DNA of 64,000 nucleotides from Panacagrimonas sp. Lineage in GTDB: Bacteria; Pseudomonadota; Gammaproteobacteria; Nevskiales; Nevskiaceae. The position numbers and the translations under genes are program-made. Where the stretch lies: NCBI RefSeq assembly GCF_020697055.1, contig NZ_JAJFBP010000001.1:1-64000 (forward strand). The letters are read 5' to 3'. Below the pieces are notes generated by a model. That model worked only from the letters and a program-made list of their open reading frames with translations. It was not told the origin of the DNA and did not search any database. How positions within the stretch are numbered: position 1 is the stretch's first letter; every line of letters starts with the position of its first letter. Shown piece by piece: positions 44,859 to 54,033 of this stretch.

Positions 44859-47105
44859 TTATGGGGTTGCAGCAATCCTTGGCAGCGCGAACGAGAACTC
44901 GGCGCCCTTGTTCATTTCACCGAACGCCCAGACTCGTCCGCCGTGTCGTTCGAGAATGCGTTTGACATTGGCCAGGCCGATGCCGGTTCCCTCGAAATCC
45001 TCGATGCGGTGGAGACGCTGGAAGATTCCGAACAGCTTGCCGACATACTTCATGTTGAAGCCGACGCCGTTGTCGCGGACGTGCACGATGGTTTCCTCGT
45101 CGGTCTGTTCCGCGCGGATGTCGATGACCGCCGGTTCGCGTCCGCGCGTGTACTTGACCGCGTTGGACAGCAGGTTCTGCATCGCTGGGCGCAGGAAAGT
45201 GGGGTCGGCGACCACCGTCGGAAGGTCGCCGACGTTCCATTCGATCGGACGCGAACCGGCGTCGCGCCTGAGGTGCGCCACGATCTCGGCGGTCATCGAC
45301 GCCAGGTCGACGCGGCTCAGGTTGAGCTGGGCGCGGCCCATCTGCGAGAAGCTGAGCAGGCTGTCGACGAGGCGCCCGGCCTGGATCGCCGCGTCTCCGA
45401 TGTTCGAGAGATAGCGCGTGCCGCGTTCGTCGAGCTTGGCGCCGTCCATCTCACGCAGCAGGTCGGCGTAGCCGATGATGTGGCGCAGCGGCGCGCGCAG
45501 GTCGTGCGACACCGAATAGCTGAAGGCCTCGAGCTCGTGGTTGCTGCGCTTGAGCTCGGCCGCGAGCGCCGCGGTCTCCTCGGCCTTGCGCATCACGATC
45601 GCCAGGATCGCGGCGCGAAACTCGCCCGCGATCATCACCTCGCTCGGACGCCAGGGATGGGACTGTCCTCGAACGATCTCCTTCCATTCGCCGAAGCTGA
45701 CGCGCGGCCCGGGCAGCCGGCGGCCGTTGACCTCGACGGGTTCGGCATGGGTATCCGGAGGCCCGGCCCAGCGCAGCAGGCGCGTGACTTCGGGACGGAA
45801 CCACATCACGTGGTTGCCGTGCAGCTGCGAGATGGAGATGGCCAGCACGCCGCAGGCGGATTCGCCGAATCCGGCACCCGCGGCAGGCCAGTCCGCCTGG
45901 ATCGCCTGCGTGTGGAATTCGGACAGGCGGCGCTCGTCCAGCGAGGCGGCGAGGCGGCGGATGCCGTCCTCCGGTGGCGTGTCGCCCACCCGGTGGCAGG
46001 TGCCGTTCTCGATGATCGCCGCGCCGGTGGCATCCATGAACGCGAGCAGCTGATCGGGATGCTGCAGCAGGCCGGCGACGAAGCCGCGCGGTTCGTCGGC
46101 CATCTGCGCGAGCATCCGCACGAGCTGCGCGCGCAGCTCGAGCCGGTGCGTCGACTCGGTGGCTTCCTCGCGCGCCTCGATCTGCAGCGACAGGATCTGG
46201 CCGATGTGCTCGCACATCGCGCGGATCTCGTAGGGAACGAATCGAGGGGTCTGGTTGTGGCACGAAAGCAGGCCCCAGAGCTGGTTGCGCACGATCAGCG
46301 ACACCGACATCGACGAGGCGGTGCGCATGTTGCGCATGTACTGCAGGTGGACCGGCGAGACGCTGCGCAGCGCCGAGTTGCCGAGATCGGTCGGCTGGCC
46401 CGTTCGCGGATCCAGCACGGGCTCGAGCGGCGAGGGCTCGTAGTCCACGTTCGGTATCAGGCGCACGTGGTTGCGCAGGTACAGCGCGCGCGCCTGGGGC
46501 GGAATGTCGCCCGCCGGGAAATGCTGTCCGGCGAACGACGGAACGTCCGCGCGAGCCAGGCTTTCGGCGATGACCTCGCCGTTGCCGTGCTCGTCGAATC
46601 GATAGGCCAGCGCGCGATCGAAGCCGGTGAGGCGGCGGATCTGGTCGACCGCGATCTCGCCGATCTCTTCGACGCGACCCGCCGCCGGCAGGCTGGCCGT
46701 GAGCGACCGCATGATCGGAAACAGTTCGACGAACGACGGGGGCGTTCCCGAGGGCACGGTTTCCAGGTCGAGCAGCACCGTGTCGCCGTCGCGATGCACG
46801 ACCGCGTCGACGAAGCGGCCGTCGGCGACGGCGAGCCGGCCGACGTATCCGGCGCGCTGCCGCGAATCCCGCGCATCGAGCGCACGCCGCACGTGCGCCT
46901 CATGTTCGACGCCGATGCATTCGCACAGCGGCTTGCCGACCAGCCGCGATGCCGGAATGCCGAGGTACTCGGCGCAGTTGCGGCTCGCCTGCTGCACCTG
47001 GAGCTGGGGAGACATCACGATCAGGCAGCCGTGGCCCTGCACCGCACCGGGGATGTGGATCGGTTCGGTGGCGCAGGCCGCGACCTGTTCGGCTTCCAGC
47101 GCCAT
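44859..47105 (-). CDS. bphP: Bacteriophytochrome histidine kinase
   Basis: The 748-residue protein has the complete PAS-GAF-PHY-kinase layout. C11 in ACATEPIHIPG is the biliverdin-attachment Cys of bacterial phytochromes. The GAF domain has FPAGDIPPQARALYLRN (197-213, PASDIP-like) and H253 in SPVHLQYMRNMR. The PHY tongue has PRVSF at 467-471, the PRxSF motif. The kinase has H534 in SVSHDLRAPLRHIIG and HATPase motifs NLLSNAVKY and GTGIGLANV. It senses red/far-red light and signals by phosphotransfer. The heme oxygenase gene ends 2 bp upstream, so chromophore enzyme and apoprotein are co-expressed. Confidence 0.97.
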   Translation of the reverse strand: MALEAEQVAACATEPIHIPGAVQGHGCLIVMSPQLQVQQASRNCAEYLGIPASRLVGKPLCECIGVEHEAHVRRALDARDSRQRAGYVGRLAVADGRFVDAVVHRDGDTVLLDLETVPSGTPPSFVELFPIMRSLTASLPAAGRVEEIGEIAVDQIRRLTGFDRALAYRFDEHGNGEVIAESLARADVPSFAGQHFPAGDIPPQARALYLRNHVRLIPNVDYEPSPLEPVLDPRTGQPTDLGNSALRSVSPVHLQYMRNMRTASSMSVSLIVRNQLWGLLSCHNQTPRFVPYEIRAMCEHIGQILSLQIEAREEATESTHRLELRAQLVRMLAQMADEPRGFVAGLLQHPDQLLAFMDATGAAIIENGTCHRVGDTPPEDGIRRLAASLDERRLSEFHTQAIQADWPAAGAGFGESACGVLAISISQLHGNHVMWFRPEVTRLLRWAGPPDTHAEPVEVNGRRLPGPRVSFGEWKEIVRGQSHPWRPSEVMIAGEFRAAILAIVMRKAEETAALAAELKRSNHELEAFSYSVSHDLRAPLRHIIGYADLLREMDGAKLDERGTRYLSNIGDAAIQAGRLVDSLLSFSQMGRAQLNLSRVDLASMTAEIVAHLRRDAGSRPIEWNVGDLPTVVADPTFLRPAMQNLLSNAVKYTRGREPAVIDIRAEQTDEETIVHVRDNGVGFNMKYVGKLFGIFQRLHRIEDFEGTGIGLANVKRILERHGGRVWAFGEMNKGAEFSFALPRIAATP

Positions 47106-47107
47106 GC

Positions 47108-47749
47108 TCAGCTGTTCCTCGGCAGCACGCGCGCGAGCCACGCGAACGTGGCGCCCGCCGCCGCGACGATCGCATCGCACGCGGCCGGATCGTCGCAGGC
47201 GAGGTCGTCGACGCACTCCTTGAATTCGCGCCACATCGCCCCGGTCCGGCCGGGGTAGGGCGTGAAGTAGCGCCGGCCCTGGAGCGTGCACAGGCCGAGC
47301 TGGTGTTCGAGATGTCGCGCGACGACGGCGCCACCCAGCGTCGAGCCTTCGAACACGTACATGGCGCCGATCGCCGCATGGGCGTCGTGCCCGATCACGC
47401 GCCCGATGTCGGCCAGATCCGGGGAGGGCGCGACCGTGCCGAAGTGCAGCAGGTCGGCGTCGAGCAGCGCGGTCTTGCGCCGCGCCTCGAACATCCCGCG
47501 CAGCGCCATGGGCAGCGCCGGTCCGGCGACGGCTTCGTAGGCGGCAACGGCGCTGCGAAAATTGCGCAGCAGCTGGACGTAGCGCGGCACGTCCAGCGAC
47601 TCGTCGACCAGGTCGATCCGGGCTTCCAGGTCGCGGTGGGCGAGCGCGGTCTCTGCACGCAGTCGGTCGAACAGGACCGAGGTGTGGCTGGTTGCAGGAA
47701 TCGACGTTTCGGTCGCGCGGGCGTCGCTCTCCGCTGGGGTACGCAGCAT
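47108..47749 (-). CDS. bphO: Biliverdin-producing heme oxygenase
   Basis: The 213-residue protein has the heme oxygenase fold: LFDRLRAETALAHRDLEARI with proximal H38, and the distal helix GAMYVFEGSTLGGAVVARHLE. It opens heme to biliverdin, CO and iron, giving the chromophore for the phytochrome encoded 2 bp downstream. GAGG precedes ATG 47749; upstream in-frame starts (GTG 47818, ATG 47779) would only add a nonconserved extension. Confidence 0.95.
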   Translation of the reverse strand: MLRTPAESDARATETSIPATSHTSVLFDRLRAETALAHRDLEARIDLVDESLDVPRYVQLLRNFRSAVAAYEAVAGPALPMALRGMFEARRKTALLDADLLHFGTVAPSPDLADIGRVIGHDAHAAIGAMYVFEGSTLGGAVVARHLEHQLGLCTLQGRRYFTPYPGRTGAMWREFKECVDDLACDDPAACDAIVAAAGATFAWLARVLPRNS

Positions 47750-47930
47750 CCGGTGTTCCTCTGGAAACCGGACGGGCATTGCGAGAAGCGGGCCACTCTC
47801 CCGCGCCACCGCGTGCACGCGATCATCCGCTTTCGGCTCGACCCAAGTCCGCGTTTTGAAAGCCGCGCGTGGCCCGTCTAGCCGTCGTCGAACGCCGCCG
47901 CCGAGCCGCGCCCGGGATGTCGTGCAGCTG

Positions 47931-47976
47931 CGTTCTGCAATGCAAACTGCGGATGCGGATTGCAGCGTGCAGAACG
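47931..47976 (-). terminator. Hairpin after the pirin-MFS operon
   Basis: CGTTCTGCA and TGCAGAACG (47931-47939 and 47968-47976) form a 9-bp stem, with an inner CTGCAAT / ATTGCAG pair able to extend or replace it. It lies 13 bp beyond the MFS stop codon, before the bphO gene. There is no T-run. The rest of the 240-bp gap shows nothing recognisable. Confidence 0.45.
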
Positions 47977-47989
47977 GGCCACCGCGGCC

Positions 47990-49579
47990 TCAGCGGGTCG
48001 CAGCACCCTTCAATGCGATCCCGTGTTCCACCATCGGCGGCGCCTCGGCGCGGTGAAATCCGTTGACCACCGCCTGGACCTGTCGATCGGATTCCGACAT
48101 GCGTCGGTGCTGGCGCAGGTGCTGTTCCCAGCTCGCAACGAGAAACCATTCCGTCACCAGCTCCGGGCGCTCCACGTCGGCGATCACGCCCCAGGCGTAG
48201 GCCCCGTCGCGGCGACGGATCCGGCCGAGCGGGCGGATCGCGTCGTGGAACGCGGCGTGGTCGGCCGACGGTACGACGTAGCGGATCCGCACCATCACGG
48301 GTCCTCCACTGGCATCGATCTCGTCGGACACCGCCGGTTCGGGCCAGTGCAACGAAGGTGTGAGATTGGCATCGCCGGTAGGCAGCGACCATCGATGCGC
48401 GACGAGCCCGATCAGCGCGGTGGCACAAGCCGCGGCGGCGAGTGAAACGACCAGTCCCGCGTGCGATGCGAGCTGACCCCACAGCGCGCTGCCCAGCGTC
48501 ATCGCGCCGAAGAAGACCGTCAGATACAGCGCCAGGCCGCGTCCCCTCACCCAGTCCGGCAACACCGCCTGCGCGGTGGCGTTGAGCGTGGTCAGTACCG
48601 CGATCCAGGCCGCACCGGCGAACAACAGCGCAACGATGCCCTGCGCCGGTGCGCGGGACATCGCAAGGGCCGCGATCGCCAGCGCGCTGACGAGGCCGCC
48701 CAGCAGCAGGGTGCCGTCGGCGCCGAGTCGCTGGCGTACACGTGGGAGCAGCAGCGCACCGAGGATCGCACCGGCGCCGATCGCGGCCATGGCCAGGCCG
48801 TAGACGGTGGCATCGCCTCGCAACTGCTGACGCACGATCAGCGGCAGCAGCGCCCAGTAGGCGCTGGCCGCGACGAAGAACAGGAACGCGCGCAGCAGCA
48901 CCCGCTGCAGTTCGTCGTGGAACAGCGCAAAGCGCAGGCCGCTGCGCATCGCATCGAGCAGCTGCTCGCGATCCTCGCTTGCGCGCGCCGCGGGCTTCCA
49001 CCACATCAGCGCTGCGATGATCAGCGCGTAGCTGAGGACGTCGACGGCGTAGGCGGCCGCGATCCCGAGCGTGGCGATGAGCAGGCCGCCGACGGCCGGG
49101 CCGATCGCGCGCGCGATGTTCACGCCCAGGCTGTTGAGCGCGATCGCCGGGCGCATCAGGTCGCGTGGGACCAGCTGCGGCACCACGCTCTGCCAGGCAG
49201 GCGCCGACAGGGCCGCGCCGACGCCGCCACAGAACGTCAGCCCCAGCAGCAGCGCGGGCGTCATCGCATCGAGCGACGCCAGCAGCGCCAGCGCCACGCT
49301 GACCAACGCAAGGCCCAGCTGGATCGCGATCATCAATCGCCGCCGATCGACGATGTCGGCGAGCGCGCCGGCGGGCAGCGCGAGCAGGAAGATCGGCAAG
49401 GTCGTGGCCGCCTGCACCAGGGCCACGAGCGTGGGCGAGGGCGACAACGAGGTCATCAGCCATCCCGAGGCGGTATCGCGCATCCAGGTGCCGGTGTTGG
49501 CGGCCACGGTTGCGATCCAGAGCACCAGGAAGGCGCGTTCCCGCAACGGAGCGAAAGCGCCGGGCGTCGCGGCCGCCAT
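47990..49579 (-). CDS. MFS transporter (MFS_3 type) with C-terminal monooxygenase-like domain
   Basis: The 529-residue protein has 11-12 membrane helices, the MFS loop ADIVDRRRLMIA and the sequence style of the MFS_3/enterobactin-exporter-like group (FLVLWIATVAANTGTWMRDTASGWLMTSL). After the last helix a soluble domain of about 110 residues (VMVRIRYVVPSADHAAFHDAIRPLGRIRRRDGAYAWGV) resembles the dimeric alpha/beta barrel found in this subfamily. It likely exports a small molecule. Its ATG overlaps the amidohydrolase stop by one base, so it is the last gene of the pirin operon. Confidence 0.92.
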   Translation of the reverse strand: MAAATPGAFAPLRERAFLVLWIATVAANTGTWMRDTASGWLMTSLSPSPTLVALVQAATTLPIFLLALPAGALADIVDRRRLMIAIQLGLALVSVALALLASLDAMTPALLLGLTFCGGVGAALSAPAWQSVVPQLVPRDLMRPAIALNSLGVNIARAIGPAVGGLLIATLGIAAAYAVDVLSYALIIAALMWWKPAARASEDREQLLDAMRSGLRFALFHDELQRVLLRAFLFFVAASAYWALLPLIVRQQLRGDATVYGLAMAAIGAGAILGALLLPRVRQRLGADGTLLLGGLVSALAIAALAMSRAPAQGIVALLFAGAAWIAVLTTLNATAQAVLPDWVRGRGLALYLTVFFGAMTLGSALWGQLASHAGLVVSLAAAACATALIGLVAHRWSLPTGDANLTPSLHWPEPAVSDEIDASGGPVMVRIRYVVPSADHAAFHDAIRPLGRIRRRDGAYAWGVIADVERPELVTEWFLVASWEQHLRQHRRMSESDRQVQAVVNGFHRAEAPPMVEHGIALKGAATR

Positions 49580-51552
49580 CACGCCGCCCAGCAGGAGCAG
49601 CCCAGCGCACCCCAGAACGCGCCTTGCACGTCGTCCGCGATCGCCGGCTGCTGTGCGAGACCGTGCGCGTGGCCGTGGACCGAGCAGCCCGTTGCACAGG
49701 CGCAGAGGGCGGCGGCGAGCGCGTTCGAACGGGCCTGCGCCGCATCCGATTTCCAGTAGCGCGAGCCGTGATTGACCGGCGACCAGTCCGGCATCGCCGG
49801 AGGCAGACCGGGATCGAGCGTGTGGAACTCGCCGTCGCCGTGGACGATGCGGCCGTCCACGACGGTCAGTACCGACACCAGCTGACGGATCCGCTCCTCG
49901 GGAACGCTGAAGTAGTCGTCCGACAGCACCGCCAGGTCGGCGTACTGGCCGACCTTGATCCGGCCCTTGAGATCCTGTTCTCTGGAGAACCAGGTGTTCG
50001 CGTGCGTGTGGAGCGACAGCGCCGTCTCGCGATCCACGAGGTTGGCCGACGGATACAGACGCATCCCGCCGACGGTCTTGCCGCTGACCAGCCAGTGCAG
50101 CGCATTCCACGGGTCGTAGCTCGCTACGCGCGTCGCGTCCGTTCCGGCGCCCACCGGCACGCCCATCTCGAGCATCCGCTTGTAGGGCGGGGTGCGCTCG
50201 ACCGCCTTGGCGCCGTAGCGCTCGACGAAGTACTCGCCCTGGTAGCTCATGCGGTGCTGGATCGCCACGCCGCCGCCGAGCCGGGCGATGCGTTCGAGAT
50301 TGCGGTCGCTCACCGTCTCGGCGTGATCGAAGAACCAGTGCAGGTCGTTCAGCGGCACGTCGCGATGCACCTTCTCGAACACGTCCAGCGCGCGCGAGAT
50401 GGTCTCGTCGTATGTCGCGTGCATCCGGAACGGCCAGCGGTTCTTCGCGAGCACGCGCGTCACCGCGTCGAGATCGGGTTCGAGCTTCGCCGGGAGCTCG
50501 GGGCGCGGCTGGCGGAAGTCCTCGAAGTCGGCGGCGGCGAACACCAGCATTTCGCCGGCGCCGTTGTGGCGATACATCGGCGTGCCGTCGCCCGGCTTGA
50601 CGATGCCGGTCCAGCGCGTGAAGTCGGAGACCTCTTCTCCGGCTTTCTGCGTGAACAGGTTGTAGGCGATCCGCAGCGTGAGCTCGCCCTTCGCGTGCAG
50701 GTCCTCGATGACCTTGTAGTCGTCCGGGTAGTTCTGGAACCCGCCGCCGGCGTCGATCACCGAGGTGACGCCGAGGCGGTTCATCTCGCGCATGAAGTGA
50801 CGCGTGGAGTTGAGCTGGTACTCGTAGGGTAGCTTCGGGCCCTTGGCCAGCGCCGAATACAGCAGCAGCGCGTTGGGCTCGGCCAGCAGCAGACCGGTCG
50901 GTTCGCCGCCGGAGTCCTTCACGATCCAGCCGCCCGGCGGGTTGGGCGTATCGCGCGTGTAGCCGGCGGCGCGCAGCGCGGCGCCATTGAGCAGCGCGCG
51001 ATCGTACAGATGCAGGATGAAGACCGGCGTCTGCGGCGCAACGGCATTGAGCTCATCGAGCGTGGGAAGTCGTTTTTCGGCGAACTGCATCTCGGAGAAT
51101 CCGCCGACGACGCGCACCCACTGCGGCGCCGGCGTGCGATCGACCTGGGCCTTCAACATGCGCATGGCGTCGGCGAGCGAAGGTACGCCGTCCCAACGCA
51201 GCTCGAGGTTGTAGTTCAGCCCGCCGCGGATCACATGCATGTGCGAGTCGATCAGGCCGGGAATCACGCGGCGCTTGCCGGCGTCGACGACCTGCGTGGC
51301 CGCGTCGGCCAGACCCATCACGTCCGCATCGTCGCCGACGGCTAGGAAGCGGCCGTCGCGGATCGCCAGTGCCGTCGCCTGCGGCCGCGCCCGATCGAGC
51401 GTCGTGATGCGCGCGTTGCGCAGGATCAGCGCGGCCTTGTTCATGTCGGTTGTTCCTTGCGTGGCCGCCTGCAGGCCGCCGATCCAGGGCGAGGCGCCAA
51501 GCGCGGCCAGGCCCCGGACGGTGCGGCGACGACGAGAGTCGAAGGCGGACAT
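49579..51552 (-). CDS. Tat-exported YtcJ-like amidohydrolase
   Basis: The 657-residue protein has a twin-arginine signal (DSRRRRTVRGLAALGASPWIGG) and an amidohydrolase-superfamily core: VIPGLIDSHMHVIRGG, FDHAETVSD, GVPVGAGTDATRVASYDPW and a C-terminal LAVLSDDYFSVPEERI sheet typical of YtcJ-like enzymes. It would hydrolyse an amide, ester or cyclic substrate in the periplasm. The last 50 residues form an unusual Cys/His-rich tail (CACATGCSVHGHAHG ... FWGALGCSCWAA). It lies 17 bp after the isochorismatase-like gene. Confidence 0.9.
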   Translation of the reverse strand: MSAFDSRRRRTVRGLAALGASPWIGGLQAATQGTTDMNKAALILRNARITTLDRARPQATALAIRDGRFLAVGDDADVMGLADAATQVVDAGKRRVIPGLIDSHMHVIRGGLNYNLELRWDGVPSLADAMRMLKAQVDRTPAPQWVRVVGGFSEMQFAEKRLPTLDELNAVAPQTPVFILHLYDRALLNGAALRAAGYTRDTPNPPGGWIVKDSGGEPTGLLLAEPNALLLYSALAKGPKLPYEYQLNSTRHFMREMNRLGVTSVIDAGGGFQNYPDDYKVIEDLHAKGELTLRIAYNLFTQKAGEEVSDFTRWTGIVKPGDGTPMYRHNGAGEMLVFAAADFEDFRQPRPELPAKLEPDLDAVTRVLAKNRWPFRMHATYDETISRALDVFEKVHRDVPLNDLHWFFDHAETVSDRNLERIARLGGGVAIQHRMSYQGEYFVERYGAKAVERTPPYKRMLEMGVPVGAGTDATRVASYDPWNALHWLVSGKTVGGMRLYPSANLVDRETALSLHTHANTWFSREQDLKGRIKVGQYADLAVLSDDYFSVPEERIRQLVSVLTVVDGRIVHGDGEFHTLDPGLPPAMPDWSPVNHGSRYWKSDAAQARSNALAAALCACATGCSVHGHAHGLAQQPAIADDVQGAFWGALGCSCWAA

Positions 51553-51569
51553 GGTGACGCCATGCGTTC

Positions 51570-52262
51570 TCAACCGTGCGCGGTCGGCACGGTATACGGA
51601 GGAAACACCGTCGGCGGCGCCTTGTGCACCATCGTGTACGCGTACTCGACGCCGACGCCGTACGCGCCGCAGTGCGTCTTCACCAGGTCCATCACCGCGT
51701 CGTAGGTGCCGCGATGCGCCCAGTCGCGCTGCCACTCGAGCAGGGTCGACAGCGCGGTCACGGGTTTGGCGCCGGCCTGGATCACGCGCTTCATCGCGTT
51801 GTCGTGCGCCATCAGGCTCACATCGCCGCAGCAGTCCTCGACCACGTACACCTCGTAGCCGTCGTGCAGCGCCTGGATCGTGGGCAGCGCCACGCAGGTC
51901 TCGGTCCACAGGCCGGTGAGCACGATCTTCTTGCGTCCGGTCTTCTCGATCGCCGCGACGAAATTGGCGTCGTCCCAGGAGTTCATCGACGTGCGCTCGA
52001 TCGGCTGGGTGCCGGGCATCGCCGCGAGCACCTGCGGCCAGGTGTTGCCGCTGAAGGCCTGCGTCTCGACCGTGGACAGGATCAGCGGCACGTCGAAGAC
52101 CTTCGCGGCCTTCGCCAGCAGCACGTTGTTGTTGATGATGCTCTGGCGATCGTGGCTGGAGACGCCGAACAGCATCTGACCCTGCAGGTCGATCATCGCG
52201 ACCACGCAGTTGTCGGGGGTCAGCAGGCCTTTCTCGCTGAGCTTGGGACGGTTGGACGACAT
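51570..52262 (-). CDS. Isochorismatase-fold cysteine hydrolase (YcaC-like)
   Basis: The 230-residue protein has the cysteine hydrolase triad D25 (VAMIDLQ), R90 in the ERTSMNSWDD region where other families carry Lys, and nucleophile C123 in LTGLWTETCVALP. The motif R-x3-N-x-WDD and overall sequence match YcaC-type hydrolases, whose substrates are unknown. The ATG at 52262 has GGAGAG upstream. It is second in the pirin operon. Confidence 0.93.
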   Translation of the reverse strand: MSSNRPKLSEKGLLTPDNCVVAMIDLQGQMLFGVSSHDRQSIINNNVLLAKAAKVFDVPLILSTVETQAFSGNTWPQVLAAMPGTQPIERTSMNSWDDANFVAAIEKTGRKKIVLTGLWTETCVALPTIQALHDGYEVYVVEDCCGDVSLMAHDNAMKRVIQAGAKPVTALSTLLEWQRDWAHRGTYDAVMDLVKTHCGAYGVGVEYAYTMVHKAPPTVFPPYTVPTAHG

Positions 52263-52303
52263 CGAAATCTCTCCTCTTCTGACGTTGGAATGAGGCCGGG
52301 CGA

Positions 52304-53008
52304 TCACGCGCCCGGCAGATCGAAAACCAGAACTTCGGCATCGCGACCGGCGGCGATCGTGAGGTTCTTCTCGCCGCTGGCCTTGAGCGCATCGCCCCCC
52401 GACAACGGCTGGCCGTTGACCTCGACCGCGCCGCGCACGATGTGGACGTACGCACGTCGGCCTTCGGCCAACGGCAACGAGGCGTGCTCGTCGCCGTCGA
52501 AAAGCCCGGCGTACAGGCGCACGTCCTGGTGCACGGTCACGCTGCGATCGGCGCCGTCGGCCGAGGCGATCAGGCGCAGCCGGCCGCGCTTCTCGTGCTC
52601 CTCGAAGCGCGTCTCTTCGTAGCTGGGCGCCAAGCCGCGCCGGTCGGGCTTGATCCAGATCTGCAGGAAGTGCACCGGCTCGGTGTTCGAGCCGTTGTAT
52701 TCGCTGTGGCGGATGCCCGTGCCGGCGCTCATGCGCTGCACGTCGCCGGGGCGCAGCGTGGAGCCATTGCCGAGCGAGTCCTTGTGGGCCAGCGCGCCGG
52801 AGAGCACGTAGCTGATGATTTCCATGTCGTTGTGACCATGGGCGCCGAAGCCGGCGCCGGGCACCACGCGATCCTCGTTGATCACGCGCAACGGCCCGAA
52901 CTCGACGTGCTCGGCGTCGTAGTACTCGGAGAAGGAAAAACTATGCTGCGAGGCGAGCCAGCCGTGGTCGGCGTGTCCGCGGTCGGCGCTGCGTCGGATC
53001 GTGTTCAT
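52304..53008 (-). CDS. Pirin family protein (YhhW-like)
   Basis: The 234-residue bicupin has the pirin metal site H57, H59, H101, E103 (GAHGHNDMEIISYVLSG and GTGIRHSEYN). YhhW-type pirins act as quercetin 2,3-dioxygenases in vitro; others are redox or regulatory proteins. It leads the four-gene operon pirin - YcaC-like hydrolase - amidohydrolase - MFS and is divergent from a LysR regulator 89 bp away. Confidence 0.95.
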   Translation of the reverse strand: MNTIRRSADRGHADHGWLASQHSFSFSEYYDAEHVEFGPLRVINEDRVVPGAGFGAHGHNDMEIISYVLSGALAHKDSLGNGSTLRPGDVQRMSAGTGIRHSEYNGSNTEPVHFLQIWIKPDRRGLAPSYEETRFEEHEKRGRLRLIASADGADRSVTVHQDVRLYAGLFDGDEHASLPLAEGRRAYVHIVRGAVEVNGQPLSGGDALKASGEKNLTIAAGRDAEVLVFDLPGA

Positions 53009-53067
53009 CGGGGTCTCCAGTGCGATGACGCCACGGTATCTGTCACGATGTCGATGAAAAAGCGCAA

Positions 53068-53095
53068 AATTCGGCGCGAATTCATCTGGAAATTC
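53068..53095. promoter_or_regulatory. Candidate LysR binding region between pirin and LysR genes
   Basis: AATTC-GGCGC-GAATT (53068-53082) is a 5-5-5 inverted repeat; a further AATTC half-site lies at 53091-53095. LysR regulators typically bind such dyads in the gap to a divergent operon. The site is directly before the LysR start, so autoregulation is plausible. Confidence 0.45.
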
Positions 53096-53097
53096 GA

Positions 53098-54033
53098 TTG
53101 ATCACCCCGATCCCCAGGACCTCCCTCGACCAGTGGGCGATCTTCGCCGCCGTGGTCGACCAGGGCGGTTATGCCCAGGCCGCCGAAGCGCTGCACAAGA
53201 GCCAGTCGGCCATCAGCTACGCGGTGTCGCGACTACAGGACGCGCTGGAACTGCCGCTGCTGGTGGTCGCAGGGCGCAAGGCGGTGCTCACCGAGCACGG
53301 ACGCACGCTGCTGGCGCGCGTGCGTCCGTTGCTGCGTGATCTGCAGGCGCTGGAAGCGCAGGCGCGGCTGCTCAAGCAGGGGTGGGAGCCGGAACTCGCG
53401 CTGGTGGTCGACCTCGCGTTTCCGCGCGAGCGCCTGCTCCAGGTGGTGGCCGAGCTCCAGCAGCTCTGTCCGTCGACCCAGGTGCGCCTGGCGGACGCGG
53501 TGTTGTCCGGCGCGGAGGAGGCGATCAGCGAGAGCCTGGCCGACGTCGTGGTGACTGCGCACGTGCCGGCCGGATTTCTCGGTGATCACCTGCTCGATGT
53601 CGAGTTCATCGCGGTGGCGACGCCCTCGCACCCCTTGTTTGCAATGCCCGGGCCGCTCGAGACGACGCAGCTCGAGCGCTACACGCAGGTCGTGGTGCGC
53701 GACTCGGGCACGCGCCGCCCTCGCGACGAAGGCTGGCTCGGCGCCAATCGCCGCTTCACGGTGAGCAGCATGGAGGCGTCGCTGTCCACGGTGCGTGCCG
53801 GACTGGGTTACGCGTGGCTGCCGGCACACATGACGCGCGAGGACCTGCGCAGCGGCGCGCTGCGCGCGCTGCCGCTCGCGCACGGCGGCTCACGCAACGT
53901 GCCGCTCTACCTCGTTCTGGTGAAAGCCGAGCTGGCCGGCCCGGCTGCGCGCACGGCGCTGGAATGCTTCCAGCGCCATGTGCCGGTGTCGCGACGCGAC
54001 GCGGATCCGGGGGCACCCGCAGACAACCCTTGA
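53098..54033 (+). CDS. LysR-family transcriptional regulator
   Basis: The 311-residue protein has the LysR helix-turn-helix at about 8-66 (LDQWAIFAAVVDQGGYAQAAEALHKSQSAISYAVSRLQDAL) and a periplasmic-binding-like effector domain. The start is TTG at 53098; no ATG is available before the HTH. It is divergent from the pirin operon and probably controls it in response to a metabolite handled by those enzymes. Confidence 0.93.
   Translation: MITPIPRTSLDQWAIFAAVVDQGGYAQAAEALHKSQSAISYAVSRLQDALELPLLVVAGRKAVLTEHGRTLLARVRPLLRDLQALEAQARLLKQGWEPELALVVDLAFPRERLLQVVAELQQLCPSTQVRLADAVLSGAEEAISESLADVVVTAHVPAGFLGDHLLDVEFIAVATPSHPLFAMPGPLETTQLERYTQVVVRDSGTRRPRDEGWLGANRRFTVSSMEASLSTVRAGLGYAWLPAHMTREDLRSGALRALPLAHGGSRNVPLYLVLVKAELAGPAARTALECFQRHVPVSRRDADPGAPADNP

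Noticed and set aside
42404-47258. Two plus-strand frames of 674 and 771 codons
   Set aside because: They are antisense to the hybrid kinase and the bacteriophytochrome, both with unmistakable motifs, and contain only composition-driven Asp/Arg/His/Val-rich sequence.
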